From: CAZLYF01 sp964586835
GTDB taxonomy: Bacteria; Bacillota; Clostridia; Christensenellales; Aristaeellaceae
Direction: 5' to 3'
DNA: 43,482 nt
Assembly: GCA_964586835.1 (NCBI GenBank)
Contig: CAZPIC010000019.1
Coordinates: 1 to 43,482, forward strand
Below, piece by piece: positions 31,992 to 40,374 of the stretch (the first letter of the stretch is position 1; each line of letters opens with the position of its first letter). The position numbers and the translations under genes were made by a program. The notes beneath the pieces were generated by a model. It was not told where the DNA came from. It saw only the letters and a list, made by a program, of their open reading frames with translations, and did no database searches.

Positions 31992-32652
31992 AAGCATCTA
32001 CAGCGGCAGCGTGAGCGCAGAGAGCTATTTGCTCAGCCTCCTGACTGCCCTGGGGCTGGGACTTGTCAGCGCGCTGGTGTTCAAGTACCGCAACAGCCAT
32101 GCAAGCCAAAGCATGGTCAGTACCCTGGCGCTCCTCCCCGTTGCCGTGCAGACGGTCATCCTACTGGTCAATGGCAATCTGGGGGTAGGTGTGGCGGTGG
32201 CGGGAGCTTTCTCCCTGGTACGGTTTCGTTCCATTCCAGGTTCTGCCAGGGAGATCGCGGCGCTCTTCATTGCCATGGTGGTCGGACTGGCAATGGGAAC
32301 AGGCCATCTGCTGGTGGCAGCAGCCTTCACGGGTTTCATGGCCCTGGCCACCCTGATACTGGCATGGCTTCGCTTTGGGGACCCTGGAGATGAAATCCGT
32401 GAATTGAAGATCACGATCCCTGAAACGATGGACTTTGACAATGTCTTTGACAAGCTGCTCTCAGAGTATACCCGGGACTGGAAGCTGATGAGAGTGCGTA
32501 CCACCCATATGGGTTCCCTGTATGAACTGAGCTACCGGGTCGCCCTGAAACCCGACGTCTCCATCTGGAGCTTCATGGACAAACTTCGCATCCACAACAG
32601 CAATTTGAGCATTATCCTGGGCAGAAACCTGACAAGAGCAGAGGAGCTGTAA
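31981..32652 (+). CDS. DUF4956-family membrane protein
   Basis: A 223-residue protein with about four membrane segments in the first 130 residues (LLSLLTALGLGLVSALVF, LALLPVAVQTVILLV, IAALFIAMVVGLAMG, LVAAAFTGFMALATLIL), with the conserved-looking VAGAFSLVRFRSIPGSAREIAALF between, and a soluble C-terminal domain (about 135-223). This family is commonly encoded beside VTC proteins and is a plausible membrane anchor or channel for polyphosphate, but no member's role is known to me. It overlaps the VTC gene by 11 nt and the next gene by 1 nt (TAATG). Confidence 0.85.
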   Translation: MLLESIYSGSVSAESYLLSLLTALGLGLVSALVFKYRNSHASQSMVSTLALLPVAVQTVILLVNGNLGVGVAVAGAFSLVRFRSIPGSAREIAALFIAMVVGLAMGTGHLLVAAAFTGFMALATLILAWLRFGDPGDEIRELKITIPETMDFDNVFDKLLSEYTRDWKLMRVRTTHMGSLYELSYRVALKPDVSIWSFMDKLRIHNSNLSIILGRNLTRAEEL

Positions 32653-34301
32653 TGAGAGCGCTCATGAAATCACTGTCCCTGTGCCTGACTGCGCTGATGC
32701 TGATGCTGATGGCGTGGCCAAACCCTTCTGTGAAGGGAGAAGAAACTGTGGTCCTGAGAGACGAAGACCTGACGATCACCTATGACCCATCGTCTGCGTT
32801 CCAGGTGGATCTGAGCGCCGAGTCGGGAGACTTTATCATCACTCAGGCTGGCACTTATGTGCTGACCGGTAGTCTTACAGGGCAACTGGCCATCCAAACG
32901 GACGCGAAAGCCTTGGTTCGCTTGGTGCTGAACAATGCCACCATATTCAACCCCAAGGGCGTGGCCGTCTACGGCATGTCGGGAGACAAGATCATCCTCA
33001 CCTTGGCGGAAGGCTCCAGCAACGCCATCACAGACGGAACAGATTACGCCCGGGACGAAGAGGGAGCGGACGCTGCCATCTACACCAAAACCGACCTGAC
33101 CATCAACGGAACCGGCAGTCTTGCGGTGAAGGGGCAAACCGCACACGGTGTCGTCACCAAAGACAGCCTGCTGGTGACGGGAGGAGCGATTACCGTGACA
33201 GCTGTCAAGAGTGGAATGAGAGCCAAGGACAGCTTGGTGATCGTAGGTGGCAGTCTGAAAGTCAATGCGGATTCAGACGGCCTGGCAGCAACCGGCGCCG
33301 ATGCAGGCAAGGGGTGGGTGCACATAAGCGATGGCAACTTCGTCATCCGCGCCCAACGGGACGGGATTCATGCAGAAAGCCGCTTGACCGTCATGGGCGG
33401 AAGCTTCGATATCATCACGGGCTCGGGGAGCGCAGCAGCTCTTGAGTTTCGGGATACGGAAGCGCTGCTTTGGCAATGGGGCAGAAGAGAACAAAGGGAC
33501 AACATCGGAAGTGACAGGCGCCACGGACGCAGCGCTTGGAGCGATGAAAGTGCTGCCAGCGCTCTGCCAGACAGCTCTCCAGAAGGTTCCGGCGGCAGCA
33601 TGAAGGGCATCAAAGCTAAGGAGATGATTGCCATCTGCGGCGGGAGCTTCTGTCTGGACACGGCGGATGATGCGCTGCACTCAAACGGAGACCTTGTTAT
33701 TGCATCGGGCGACTTCCTCCTCTCGAGCGGGGATGATGCCATGCATGCAGACGGAAACCTGTGGATCAAAGACGGCAATATCACCATCAAGGACTGCTAC
33801 GAGGGCCTGGAAGGAAAGACCGTGACCATTGATGGGGGCATCCTTTCCATTTATGCCCGGGATGATGGTATCAACGCAACCGACCCCAGCATTGGGACAA
33901 CAGGCTTTGGAGACAGCAGGATTCAGGAAGGCGTCTATGTACAGATCAACGGTGGGCAAGTGACGGTGACGGGAGGCAATGACGCCATAGACTCCAACGG
34001 TACCCTGGTGATCACCGGGGGCGAGGTCAATCTCACAAGCTTGGCTGCTTATGGTGGCAACACCGCCATAGATACCAACGCCGGATATACCCATCTGGGG
34101 GGCAGCGTCACCACCAATGATGGCAGCGAAGCGGGCCGCACGCGACAGGGTCGGCCGGGTGAGAGACCTGCCAGGGATGGAGCGGGGCATACTGAGCCGG
34201 ATGACAATCCACTTCAGGGGAGCCCAAGGAGGCACAGACCTGGCGATAACCCTCCGACAGGCTTTCCGGAGGAGCTCAATCCAGAAGGCGAAAGGAAGTG
34301 A
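32652..34301 (+). CDS. Cthe_2159-type secreted beta-helix carbohydrate-binding protein
   Basis: A 549-residue exported protein with a signal peptide (about 1-29). The body is a run of beta-helix-like repeats with the pattern GG.(I/F).V...DDA(L/I)H/N.(N/D), for example SDGLAATGADAGKGWVHI, TADDALHSNGDLVI and SGDDAMHADGNLWI. This matches the Cthe_2159 family, whose founder binds polygalacturonic acid with calcium. A low-complexity linker (about 257-316) interrupts the repeats; in another frame part of it reads NGAEENKGTTSEVTGATDA, which suggests compensating frameshifts in a tolerant loop. The C-terminal ~60 residues are Arg/Gly/Pro-rich and disordered. It shares the promoter and operon with the VTC and DUF4956 genes. 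Confidence 0.87.
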   Translation: MRALMKSLSLCLTALMLMLMAWPNPSVKGEETVVLRDEDLTITYDPSSAFQVDLSAESGDFIITQAGTYVLTGSLTGQLAIQTDAKALVRLVLNNATIFNPKGVAVYGMSGDKIILTLAEGSSNAITDGTDYARDEEGADAAIYTKTDLTINGTGSLAVKGQTAHGVVTKDSLLVTGGAITVTAVKSGMRAKDSLVIVGGSLKVNADSDGLAATGADAGKGWVHISDGNFVIRAQRDGIHAESRLTVMGGSFDIITGSGSAAALEFRDTEALLWQWGRREQRDNIGSDRRHGRSAWSDESAASALPDSSPEGSGGSMKGIKAKEMIAICGGSFCLDTADDALHSNGDLVIASGDFLLSSGDDAMHADGNLWIKDGNITIKDCYEGLEGKTVTIDGGILSIYARDDGINATDPSIGTTGFGDSRIQEGVYVQINGGQVTVTGGNDAIDSNGTLVITGGEVNLTSLAAYGGNTAIDTNAGYTHLGGSVTTNDGSEAGRTRQGRPGERPARDGAGHTEPDDNPLQGSPRRHRPGDNPPTGFPEELNPEGERK

Positions 34302-34324
34302 CAAATTGAAACGCATGCCGCTCG

Positions 34325-34342
34325 TTTTCAGATTGTTTTCTG
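34325..34342 (+). promoter_or_regulatory. Third paired half-site (TTTTCAG / TTTTCTG) after the surface-protein gene
   Basis: TTTTCAG (34325-34331) and TTTTCTG (34336-34342) are 11 bp apart, as at 31204. The stretch after them (CCACTGCTGC, then GACGGT) keeps the same 10-nt distance but the -10 is poor. It could be a regulator site for the downstream exporter operon, or a decayed duplicate of the 31204 promoter. A 34-codon open frame runs across it (TTG start about 34307, stop 34410) but resembles nothing known. Confidence 0.45.
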
Positions 34343-35220
34343 CCACTGCTGCGACGGTGGAGCGGATGCAGGGTGAGACTGTGGAGACAAAGAGGAAGGT
34401 TGAAGCTTAAAGAGTGTCACACAGCGTAAAGGGTGATCAAGCAGACAGGGACTGCCGGGAGGCAGTCATGGAGAAGGGAAGAACTGTCAGGTTAACGCTG
34501 GAGAGGCGCATCCTCCTTGAAAAACAACCTCTCAAACGACAGATTTCAAGCCCCTGTGGCTGTGTGCGAAGCATAGAAGGAGCGGTTGGACGGTGTCGGA
34601 AGAAGTCATCGAAGCATCGGGAACATGTTTGGTGAGTATGTTCCATCTTGTTCCTCATTGAGGGCTGAGTGTACTCGGGGTAGGCAAGAAGATAAAGCGG
34701 GGCTTCTCGAGGAGATGGAACGCGGGCATCCAGGGTTCTCCCACCGCTTCTATACAGACCTCAACACAGAAAAACGGAACAAGCCAGGTTGCCAACTCCC
34801 GGAGCCCCTTGGAGAAGGAGGAGAATCGGACCTATGGTACTCGGTGTTTCTGGCAGCATCGGTACTCCTGATACAGGCGATATTCAGGCTTTGTGAACAT
34901 TCGGACCGCAGCGGTGTTTGCGAAAGATATTGAACAACAACAATCCGCGAAAGAGGGTTTAGGAAGGCTGAATGGATCGGCTGTCCGGTAAAATGAATCG
35001 ATTCGGAAGAGATCAGGTCACGGGCTCTTGGTTTGCGCCATTCGTTGAGGTATGGCTGGATGACCGATGCCCTACAGACAGGTGGGCTTACCGCTATTCA
35101 GCCCCGCGCTTGTAGGATGCAACCCTTTCCCTGGACCAAAGAGCTTGCCTAACGACAGGGCGAAACCGCACTGTCTTTCACAAACCCATCGGCGCTTACG
35201 GCAGAAAGGCGGAGATAAAC
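34343..35220. other. Long gene-free stretch before the exporter operon
   Basis: About 880 bp without a credible gene: the open frames are short, lack ribosome-binding sites and have no recognisable composition. The only structure I see is an inverted repeat GGAACAT (34620-34626) with ATGTTCC (34638-34644), separated by 11 nt, which could be an operator or a weak hairpin. No clear promoter for the exporter genes was found close to 35221. A decayed gene is possible, but I could not align any piece to a family. Confidence 0.5.
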
Positions 35221-36804
35221 ATGAAACACAAAGGGATGAAAATGTGCATTTTTCTTGTGCTGTGCGGGGCCCTGCTGGTGTGGTCCACAGAGATTTTCGC
35301 AACCAAGACCAGCACCCCGGGCGTCAGCGCGCAAGACTACACAGAGGTGACGATCAGCCTGGGCAGCGTGACCAAGACCGTGATTGCCACCGGCGCTTTG
35401 CGCCTGGACAAAGAGGAAAGCCTGGTTGTGCCGGAGACAGTTACTGTCACAGCCATCGATGTTGCACAGGGGGAGGTGATCTCCCAGGGGCAGGTCCTGG
35501 CCCACTACAAACTGGAAGCTCTGCAGGACGCTGTCGATGAAGCGCGGTCAGCTCTGGACGCGCAGGACGAGGAACTCCTGGACCTGCTGAGCCAGCAGAG
35601 CAGTCAGCAAAATATCAAGCCTTCCATGGCGGGCGTCGTCAAGGTCCTGAACCTGGAGGCGGGCCAAATGGTGCAGGAGTCTCTTCAGGGTCAGCCAGCA
35701 GCCATCCTCTCCACCAACGGGCTCATGGAGGTAAGCATTACCCCCACGACAGCGCTTGCTTTAGGGCAGGAGGTGCGTGTGAAGGTAGATACCCAGATTT
35801 ATGCCGGTACAGTGGCGCGCCTGAAAGAGGATGAAAGCGCCCTTATTACCTTCCCGGATACCAAGGCATTGGTCGATCAGGTGGTACAGGTAACCCAAAA
35901 CGGCGTTACCCTGGGCAAGGGACCGGCTCAGATCAGCCAGCCATACCGGCTGTATACCAGCGTGGAAGGCGTGGTGGACAGCGTGTCGACCAAAGTGAAT
36001 CGCTCCGTCACCCGAAATACCACCCTATTCAAAATCATAAACTGTGATCCGTCCCAAGAGTATCAGGAGGCGCTGGAGGAGTGGGAAACCCTGACTGAGA
36101 ACCTGGAAAGCTTGGAGGCTCTGTTAGAAAACCCAGTGTACATCAGTCAGGCCGACGGCATCGTGTCAGAAGTGAGCGTGCAGATCGGGGAAGAGCTTGA
36201 GAAAGGCGCCACCCTGATCAAACTGTACCCCCATCAGGGTTTCATGCTGGATGTGGCGGTAGATGAACTGGACATCCTCTCAGTGGAAGTCGGACAGGAG
36301 GGAACGGTCACCCTGGATGCGCTTCTGGGAGTGCAGCTGCCGGTCAGGGTGGAGTGGATATCCCGTCTAGGGACCTCTTCTTCAGGCATCACCAGCTATA
36401 CGGTCACCCTGTCTGTAGAGGAGGACAGCCGGCTGTTGAGTGGCATGAACGGCACCATGACTCTGACGGTGGGTGAACACAGCGGCGTTGTGGTCGTCCC
36501 TCTTGCCGCTGTGCTGAGTGACCGCAATGGCAGCTATGTCCTGACGAAAGACAGCTCCCTGGCGGCGGGCGAAGCCCAGACTGGGATTAAGACTTATGTG
36601 GAAGTGGGGCTGTCAGATGCTGACAACGTTTCGATCAGTGCCGGGCTTAAGGAGGGAGAAGTAATTTTAGTGCGAAACAGCGCCCTGACACAGACCGCAC
36701 AGGAACGCCAGAATAATAACATGCCGGGATTTGGTCAGATGCAGAACCCCGGAGCCGGAGGAGCTCCCGGCGGGAACTTCCAACCCGAAGGAGGCAGGCG
36801 CTAA
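35221..36804 (+). CDS. HlyD/MacA-like efflux adaptor protein
   Basis: A 527-residue membrane-anchored protein (N-terminal segment MKMCIFLVLCGALLVWS). A first lipoyl-like half-motif (VVPETVTVTAIDVAQGEVISQGQVLAHY, about 70-97) leads into a short helical region. Beta-rich domains follow, with a second lipoyl-like element around ISQADGIVSEVSVQIGEELEKGATL. The C-terminal tail is rich in Gly, Pro, Asn and Gln. Such adaptors link MacB-type transporters to the outside; in Firmicutes they assist export of peptides or other substrates. GGCGGAG lies 7 nt before the ATG. It overlaps the ATPase gene by 1 nt. Confidence 0.88.
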   Translation: MKHKGMKMCIFLVLCGALLVWSTEIFATKTSTPGVSAQDYTEVTISLGSVTKTVIATGALRLDKEESLVVPETVTVTAIDVAQGEVISQGQVLAHYKLEALQDAVDEARSALDAQDEELLDLLSQQSSQQNIKPSMAGVVKVLNLEAGQMVQESLQGQPAAILSTNGLMEVSITPTTALALGQEVRVKVDTQIYAGTVARLKEDESALITFPDTKALVDQVVQVTQNGVTLGKGPAQISQPYRLYTSVEGVVDSVSTKVNRSVTRNTTLFKIINCDPSQEYQEALEEWETLTENLESLEALLENPVYISQADGIVSEVSVQIGEELEKGATLIKLYPHQGFMLDVAVDELDILSVEVGQEGTVTLDALLGVQLPVRVEWISRLGTSSSGITSYTVTLSVEEDSRLLSGMNGTMTLTVGEHSGVVVVPLAAVLSDRNGSYVLTKDSSLAAGEAQTGIKTYVEVGLSDADNVSISAGLKEGEVILVRNSALTQTAQERQNNNMPGFGQMQNPGAGGAPGGNFQPEGGRR

Positions 36805-37487
36805 TGATCCGCATGCATCAGATTGAAAAATGCTACAAGCTGGGGGGAGAAGACATCCATGCGCTCAACCAGGTCAGCTTCAATATTGAAGATGGCGAAT
36901 ACGTGGCTATCATCGGTCCCAGCGGCAGTGGAAAATCTACCCTGATGAATATCATCGGCTGCCTGGATATCCCAGACAGCGGCACCTATGAACTGGCCGG
37001 CGCCGATACCAGCCAGTATTCCGGCCAACAGTTGTCCAGACTGCGCAACAGACACATCGGCTTCATTTTCCAGGGTTTCAACCTGTTGGGCCGCCTGAAC
37101 GCCCTGGAAAATGTGGAGTTGCCCCTGATCTACCAGGGACTTGGAAGGCGGCAACGTCGTGAACAGGCAGAGGAAGCGCTCAGGGGCGTGGGCTTGGGTG
37201 ACCGCATGAGGCACCGCCCCGCCCAGCTTTCGGGCGGACAGCAACAGCGCGTCGCCATCGCCCGTGCCCTGGCAACCAAGCCCAGCCTGATCCTGGCGGA
37301 CGAGCCAACAGGGAACCTGGATACTTCGACAGGGGCCGAGATCATTGAACTGTTTAGCCAGCTCAACCAGCAGGGAAATACTATCGTGCTCATCACCCAT
37401 GACCAGGGCGTGGCTGCCCAGGCGCGACGTTCGCTGCACATCGTGGACGGCAGGATTCAGCAGGATGAACGAAACGGAGGGGCATGA
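36804..37487 (+). CDS. MacB-type ABC transporter ATP-binding protein
   Basis: A 227-residue ATPase with Walker A GPSGSGKST, Q-loop FIFQGFNLL, signature LSGGQQQRVAIARAL, Walker B LILADEPTGNLD and H-loop LITHD. This is the MacB/LolD/FtsE subgroup, where the ATPase drives conformational change in a separate four-helix permease. It overlaps the adaptor by 1 nt and the permease by 4 nt, so all three form one machine. Confidence 0.95.
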   Translation: MIRMHQIEKCYKLGGEDIHALNQVSFNIEDGEYVAIIGPSGSGKSTLMNIIGCLDIPDSGTYELAGADTSQYSGQQLSRLRNRHIGFIFQGFNLLGRLNALENVELPLIYQGLGRRQRREQAEEALRGVGLGDRMRHRPAQLSGGQQQRVAIARALATKPSLILADEPTGNLDTSTGAEIIELFSQLNQQGNTIVLITHDQGVAAQARRSLHIVDGRIQQDERNGGA

Positions 37488-38656
37488 TGCAATCGGTACA
37501 AATGGCACTGAAGTCCATTTTAGGAAACAAGATGCGCTCTTTTCTGACTATGCTGGGAATCATTATTGGGGTTATTTCTGTGGTGGTGTTAGTATCCATC
37601 GGTCAAGGCGCCAATCAGTCGGTAAGCAGCAGCATCCAGAAAATGGGAACCAATTTGCTGACGGTCAACATCATGACCCGCAGAAATAACCCCATCACCT
37701 TGCAAAGTGTGAACGAGATGAGACTGTTAGACGGTGTGGCGCAGGCCAGTCCCGTGGCAACCAGCACTGGAATCCTGAAGGCAGGCCTCCAGCAGTATGA
37801 GGATGGATCCTTGATCGCAACCACTCCCGGTTATGACCAGATACGCGATTACGAGCTGGAGAAAGGCCGTTTTTTGACGGAACCCGATGTCAGCAACCGC
37901 AGCTTTGTCGCGATTCTGGGGCAGGAAGCGGCAGAGGAACTCTTCGGCAGCATCAGCATCGTGGGAGAGAGCTTCACCTGGCAAGGATATCCCTTTACCG
38001 TAGTCGGGGTCCTCAAGGAAATTGGCACCAGTATGGTGGGTTCCGGGGACAATCTGATTATCATTCCCTTTACGGTGGGCGAGCGCCTGTTCCAGCGCAA
38101 GGGCATCAGCAACGTGTATGTGTCAGCTGAATCCGCGGACGATGTGAGCCTGGCGCAGGAAAGTCTGACCGCTTACATGGATTCCAGGATGGTGGGCGCG
38201 TCCTCTTCCACCACCTACAATATCTATAACCAGGCGACTGCCCTGGAAACGCTCAGCTCCGCGACAGCAACCCTGACCCTGATGCTGGGCGGAATCGCAG
38301 CCATCTCGCTGCTGGTAGGCGGCATAGGCATCATGAACATCATGCTGGTGTCGGTGTCCGAACGCACCCGGGAAATCGGAATACGCAAGGCCATCGGCGC
38401 TTCGCGGCGCAATATCCTCGGGCAGTTCCTGATAGAAGCGCTGGTGCTCAGCTTGATGGGAGGTGCCCTGGGACTGGTCATCAGCATGGTGGTAACCAAG
38501 CTGTTGACCCCGGTGCTGAACATGGAAGCAAGCATTTCCCCGACGATCGCCCTGCTGGCCGTTGGATTCTCCGTGTTCATCGGGATCGTCTTTGGCCTGT
38601 ACCCTGCCGACAAAGCGTCCAAGCTACTGCCGGTCGAGGCGCTGAGACAAGAGTGA
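37484..38656 (+). CDS. MacB-type ABC transporter permease
   Basis: A 390-residue permease with the MacB layout: one N-terminal membrane segment (FLTMLGIIIGVISVVVLVSIG, about 19-39), a large extracytoplasmic domain, and three C-terminal membrane segments (about 262-390) with IGIMNIMLVSVSERTREIGIRKAIGASRR, the coupling-helix region. It acts with the adaptor and ATPase encoded upstream. The exported substrate is unknown; proximity to the VTC/Cthe_2159 operon suggests an envelope function, but shared regulation is not proven. Confidence 0.94.
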   Translation: MMQSVQMALKSILGNKMRSFLTMLGIIIGVISVVVLVSIGQGANQSVSSSIQKMGTNLLTVNIMTRRNNPITLQSVNEMRLLDGVAQASPVATSTGILKAGLQQYEDGSLIATTPGYDQIRDYELEKGRFLTEPDVSNRSFVAILGQEAAEELFGSISIVGESFTWQGYPFTVVGVLKEIGTSMVGSGDNLIIIPFTVGERLFQRKGISNVYVSAESADDVSLAQESLTAYMDSRMVGASSSTTYNIYNQATALETLSSATATLTLMLGGIAAISLLVGGIGIMNIMLVSVSERTREIGIRKAIGASRRNILGQFLIEALVLSLMGGALGLVISMVVTKLLTPVLNMEASISPTIALLAVGFSVFIGIVFGLYPADKASKLLPVEALRQE

Positions 38657-38668
38657 TTTTGGCATGAG

Positions 38669-38705
38669 CATGATAAAGGGTCAGCCATGGTCCCCCTTTA
38701 TCATG
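38669..38705 (+). terminator. Hairpin after the exporter operon
   Basis: A perfect 12-bp stem (CATGATAAAGGG at 38669-38680 with CCCTTTATCATG at 38694-38705) lies 12 nt after the permease stop. There is no T-tract, so it may act as an RNA 3' end or mRNA-stabilising structure more than as a classic terminator. The rest of the gap up to 38947 shows nothing else. Confidence 0.6.
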
Positions 38706-38947
38706 GCGACAATTCGGCGGGCAGGAGCACAGGCTGTGGCTTCGTTTCGATCCATGAGCTTGACCGTGTTTTAGATGTCTATCCCGGGATTTCGAAGAAT
38801 TGTGAGAGAAGGAAGCCCGTCCACGATACTGTCTCCTGTGGCGGTGGACCAAAGGCACTGAGGGCTTCCGGCGCTGTGGCAGCCGCGACCCGGAATCCCT
38901 TGATCACCGGGCGAAACAGGGTGTGGGACGCAGGCCGGCGTGCATTA

Positions 38948-38956
38948 TGGTAGAAT
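38948..38956 (+). promoter_or_regulatory. Extended -10 promoter for the Nudix gene
   Basis: TGG-TAGAAT at 38948-38956 forms an extended -10 (TGn plus TATAAT-like box). The -35 region is poor, which extended -10 promoters tolerate. Transcription would start near 38963, about 50 nt before the GTG at 39015. Confidence 0.45.
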
Positions 38957-39014
38957 AAAGAAAGTTGGCAGACAAACCGGGGCGCGCTAAGCGGAGCGCG
39001 GAGGAAGAGGGGCT

Positions 39015-39437
39015 GTGAACGGCGATATGCTGGAAGTGGCTGCAGCCATCCTTCGGGATGGCGATAGAATTCTGATCTGCCGGAGGCCTGCCAGCAAGAT
39101 GCTGGGGCTTCTGTGGGAATTTCCCGGGGGCAAGCGTGAGCCCGAAGAGACGCTGGAAGACTGCCTGGCCCGCGAGTGCAGGGAAGAACTGGGAGTGGAC
39201 ATCGCTTTGAGGGAACCCTTTTTGCAGCTGTGCCATGAGTATCCGGATTTTTCGGTCTGTCTGACCTTTTTCAGCGCTGTGATCCGCTCGGGTACGATCT
39301 GCCTTCATGAACACAGCGACGCCTGCTGGGTTCTCCCGGAAGACCTTCACCTGTATGATTTTTGCCCTGCGGACCAGCAGGTGATCGCGGCGCTGCGGGA
39401 TGAGGCGAACGCAGCGGGGGGAGAAGGGCAGCCATAG
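39015..39437 (+). CDS. MutT-like Nudix hydrolase
   Basis: A 140-residue Nudix protein. The catalytic box is complete: GGKREPEETLEDCLARECREELGV (G-x5-E-x7-RE-x2-EE-x-G), at about residues 37-60. The N-terminus VAAAILRDGDRILICRRP and the WEFPGGK segment match the MutT / 8-oxo-dGTPase (CTP pyrophosphohydrolase-like) group, which clears oxidised nucleotides. I use the GTG at 39015 with GGAGG about 10 nt upstream; an ATG at 39027 is the alternative and costs only four residues. It seems monocistronic. Confidence 0.9.
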   Translation: MNGDMLEVAAAILRDGDRILICRRPASKMLGLLWEFPGGKREPEETLEDCLARECREELGVDIALREPFLQLCHEYPDFSVCLTFFSAVIRSGTICLHEHSDACWVLPEDLHLYDFCPADQQVIAALRDEANAAGGEGQP

Positions 39438-39560
39438 CCGGGATGACTATTTTGCTTTGATTCCCTGGATGCAAAAGTGGCTGCGTTGCGTTTTCACACC
39501 CTGAGGCAAGGAGGACACAGAGCGCAGCGGAAACCCGATGACCTCATGGAGGGAGGGCCT

Positions 39561-40373
39561 ATGCATATCATCGTTCCCATCAAGCAGGTACCGGAAACCG
39601 GCAACGTGAGGATGGATCCGGCCACCGGGACCATGATCCGGGACGGGGTGGAGAGCATCATCAACCCGCTGGATCTCTATGCCATTGAGGAGGCGGTTTT
39701 GCTCAGGGAGGCGCACGGGGGAAGAGTGACCGTCTTATCTATGGGGCCCCCCGCTGCTGAGAAGGCGCTGCGTGAGGCGCTAGCCATGGGCTGTGACGAC
39801 GCAGTGCTTGTGACGGACAGGGCCTTCGCAGGTGCGGATACCTGGTCAACAGCTTATGTACTGGCGAAGGCTATCGGAGAGCTTGGCAGCTTCGACCTCA
39901 TCCTCTGTGGGGAGCGCGCCACGGACGGGGATACGGGACAGGTGGGGCCCAACATCGCAGCGGCGCTGGACGTTCCGCTGGCCACTTATGTCAGCTGCAT
40001 AGAGTCCCTGGACCCTGACGGGAGGGAACTGATCCTGTGGCGCATGACGGAATACGGCTATGAACAGCTGAGGCTTCCCCTGCCGTCCCTTCTGACTGTG
40101 GTGAAAGAGATCTCCCATCCGCGCCTGCCTACGCTGCGCGGTAAGCAGCGGGCGCGGGCTGCGCAGGTCTCCGTGTTGAGCACGGCCAACCTGGACGTGG
40201 AAGCCGACCGCATAGGGCTGAAGGGTTCGCCTACCCGTGTGATCAGGATTGCATCTCCAAAGGTCACCCGAGGCGGCATCCTGCTTCAGCCGGCAGACGA
40301 GCAGGGGCTTGAGACAGCGGTGGACGAGTTGCTGGCCTTTCTCAAAGCTAAAAACCTCATCCCCGGAGGCTGA
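39561..40373 (+). CDS. etfB: Electron transfer flavoprotein beta subunit
   Basis: A 270-residue EtfB starting MHIIVPIKQVP. The FAD/AMP-binding motif reads GERATDGDTGQVGP (117-130), the form typical of bifurcating or confurcating ETFs and unlike mitochondrial ETF. This indicates a second FAD in the beta subunit that can split or merge electron pairs. GGAGG lies about 8-10 nt before the ATG at 39561; an earlier in-frame start at 39477 lacks such a site. First gene of an operon with etfA and a lactate-dehydrogenase-like flavoprotein, the layout of the Acetobacterium LctBCD complex. Confidence 0.93.
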   Translation: MHIIVPIKQVPETGNVRMDPATGTMIRDGVESIINPLDLYAIEEAVLLREAHGGRVTVLSMGPPAAEKALREALAMGCDDAVLVTDRAFAGADTWSTAYVLAKAIGELGSFDLILCGERATDGDTGQVGPNIAAALDVPLATYVSCIESLDPDGRELILWRMTEYGYEQLRLPLPSLLTVVKEISHPRLPTLRGKQRARAAQVSVLSTANLDVEADRIGLKGSPTRVIRIASPKVTRGGILLQPADEQGLETAVDELLAFLKAKNLIPGG

Positions 40374-40374
40374 G

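Noticed and set aside
35067..35540. 157-codon frame overlapping the adaptor start
   Set aside because: It runs out of frame through the adaptor signal peptide and lipoyl region; the adaptor frame has the family match and the ribosome-binding site.
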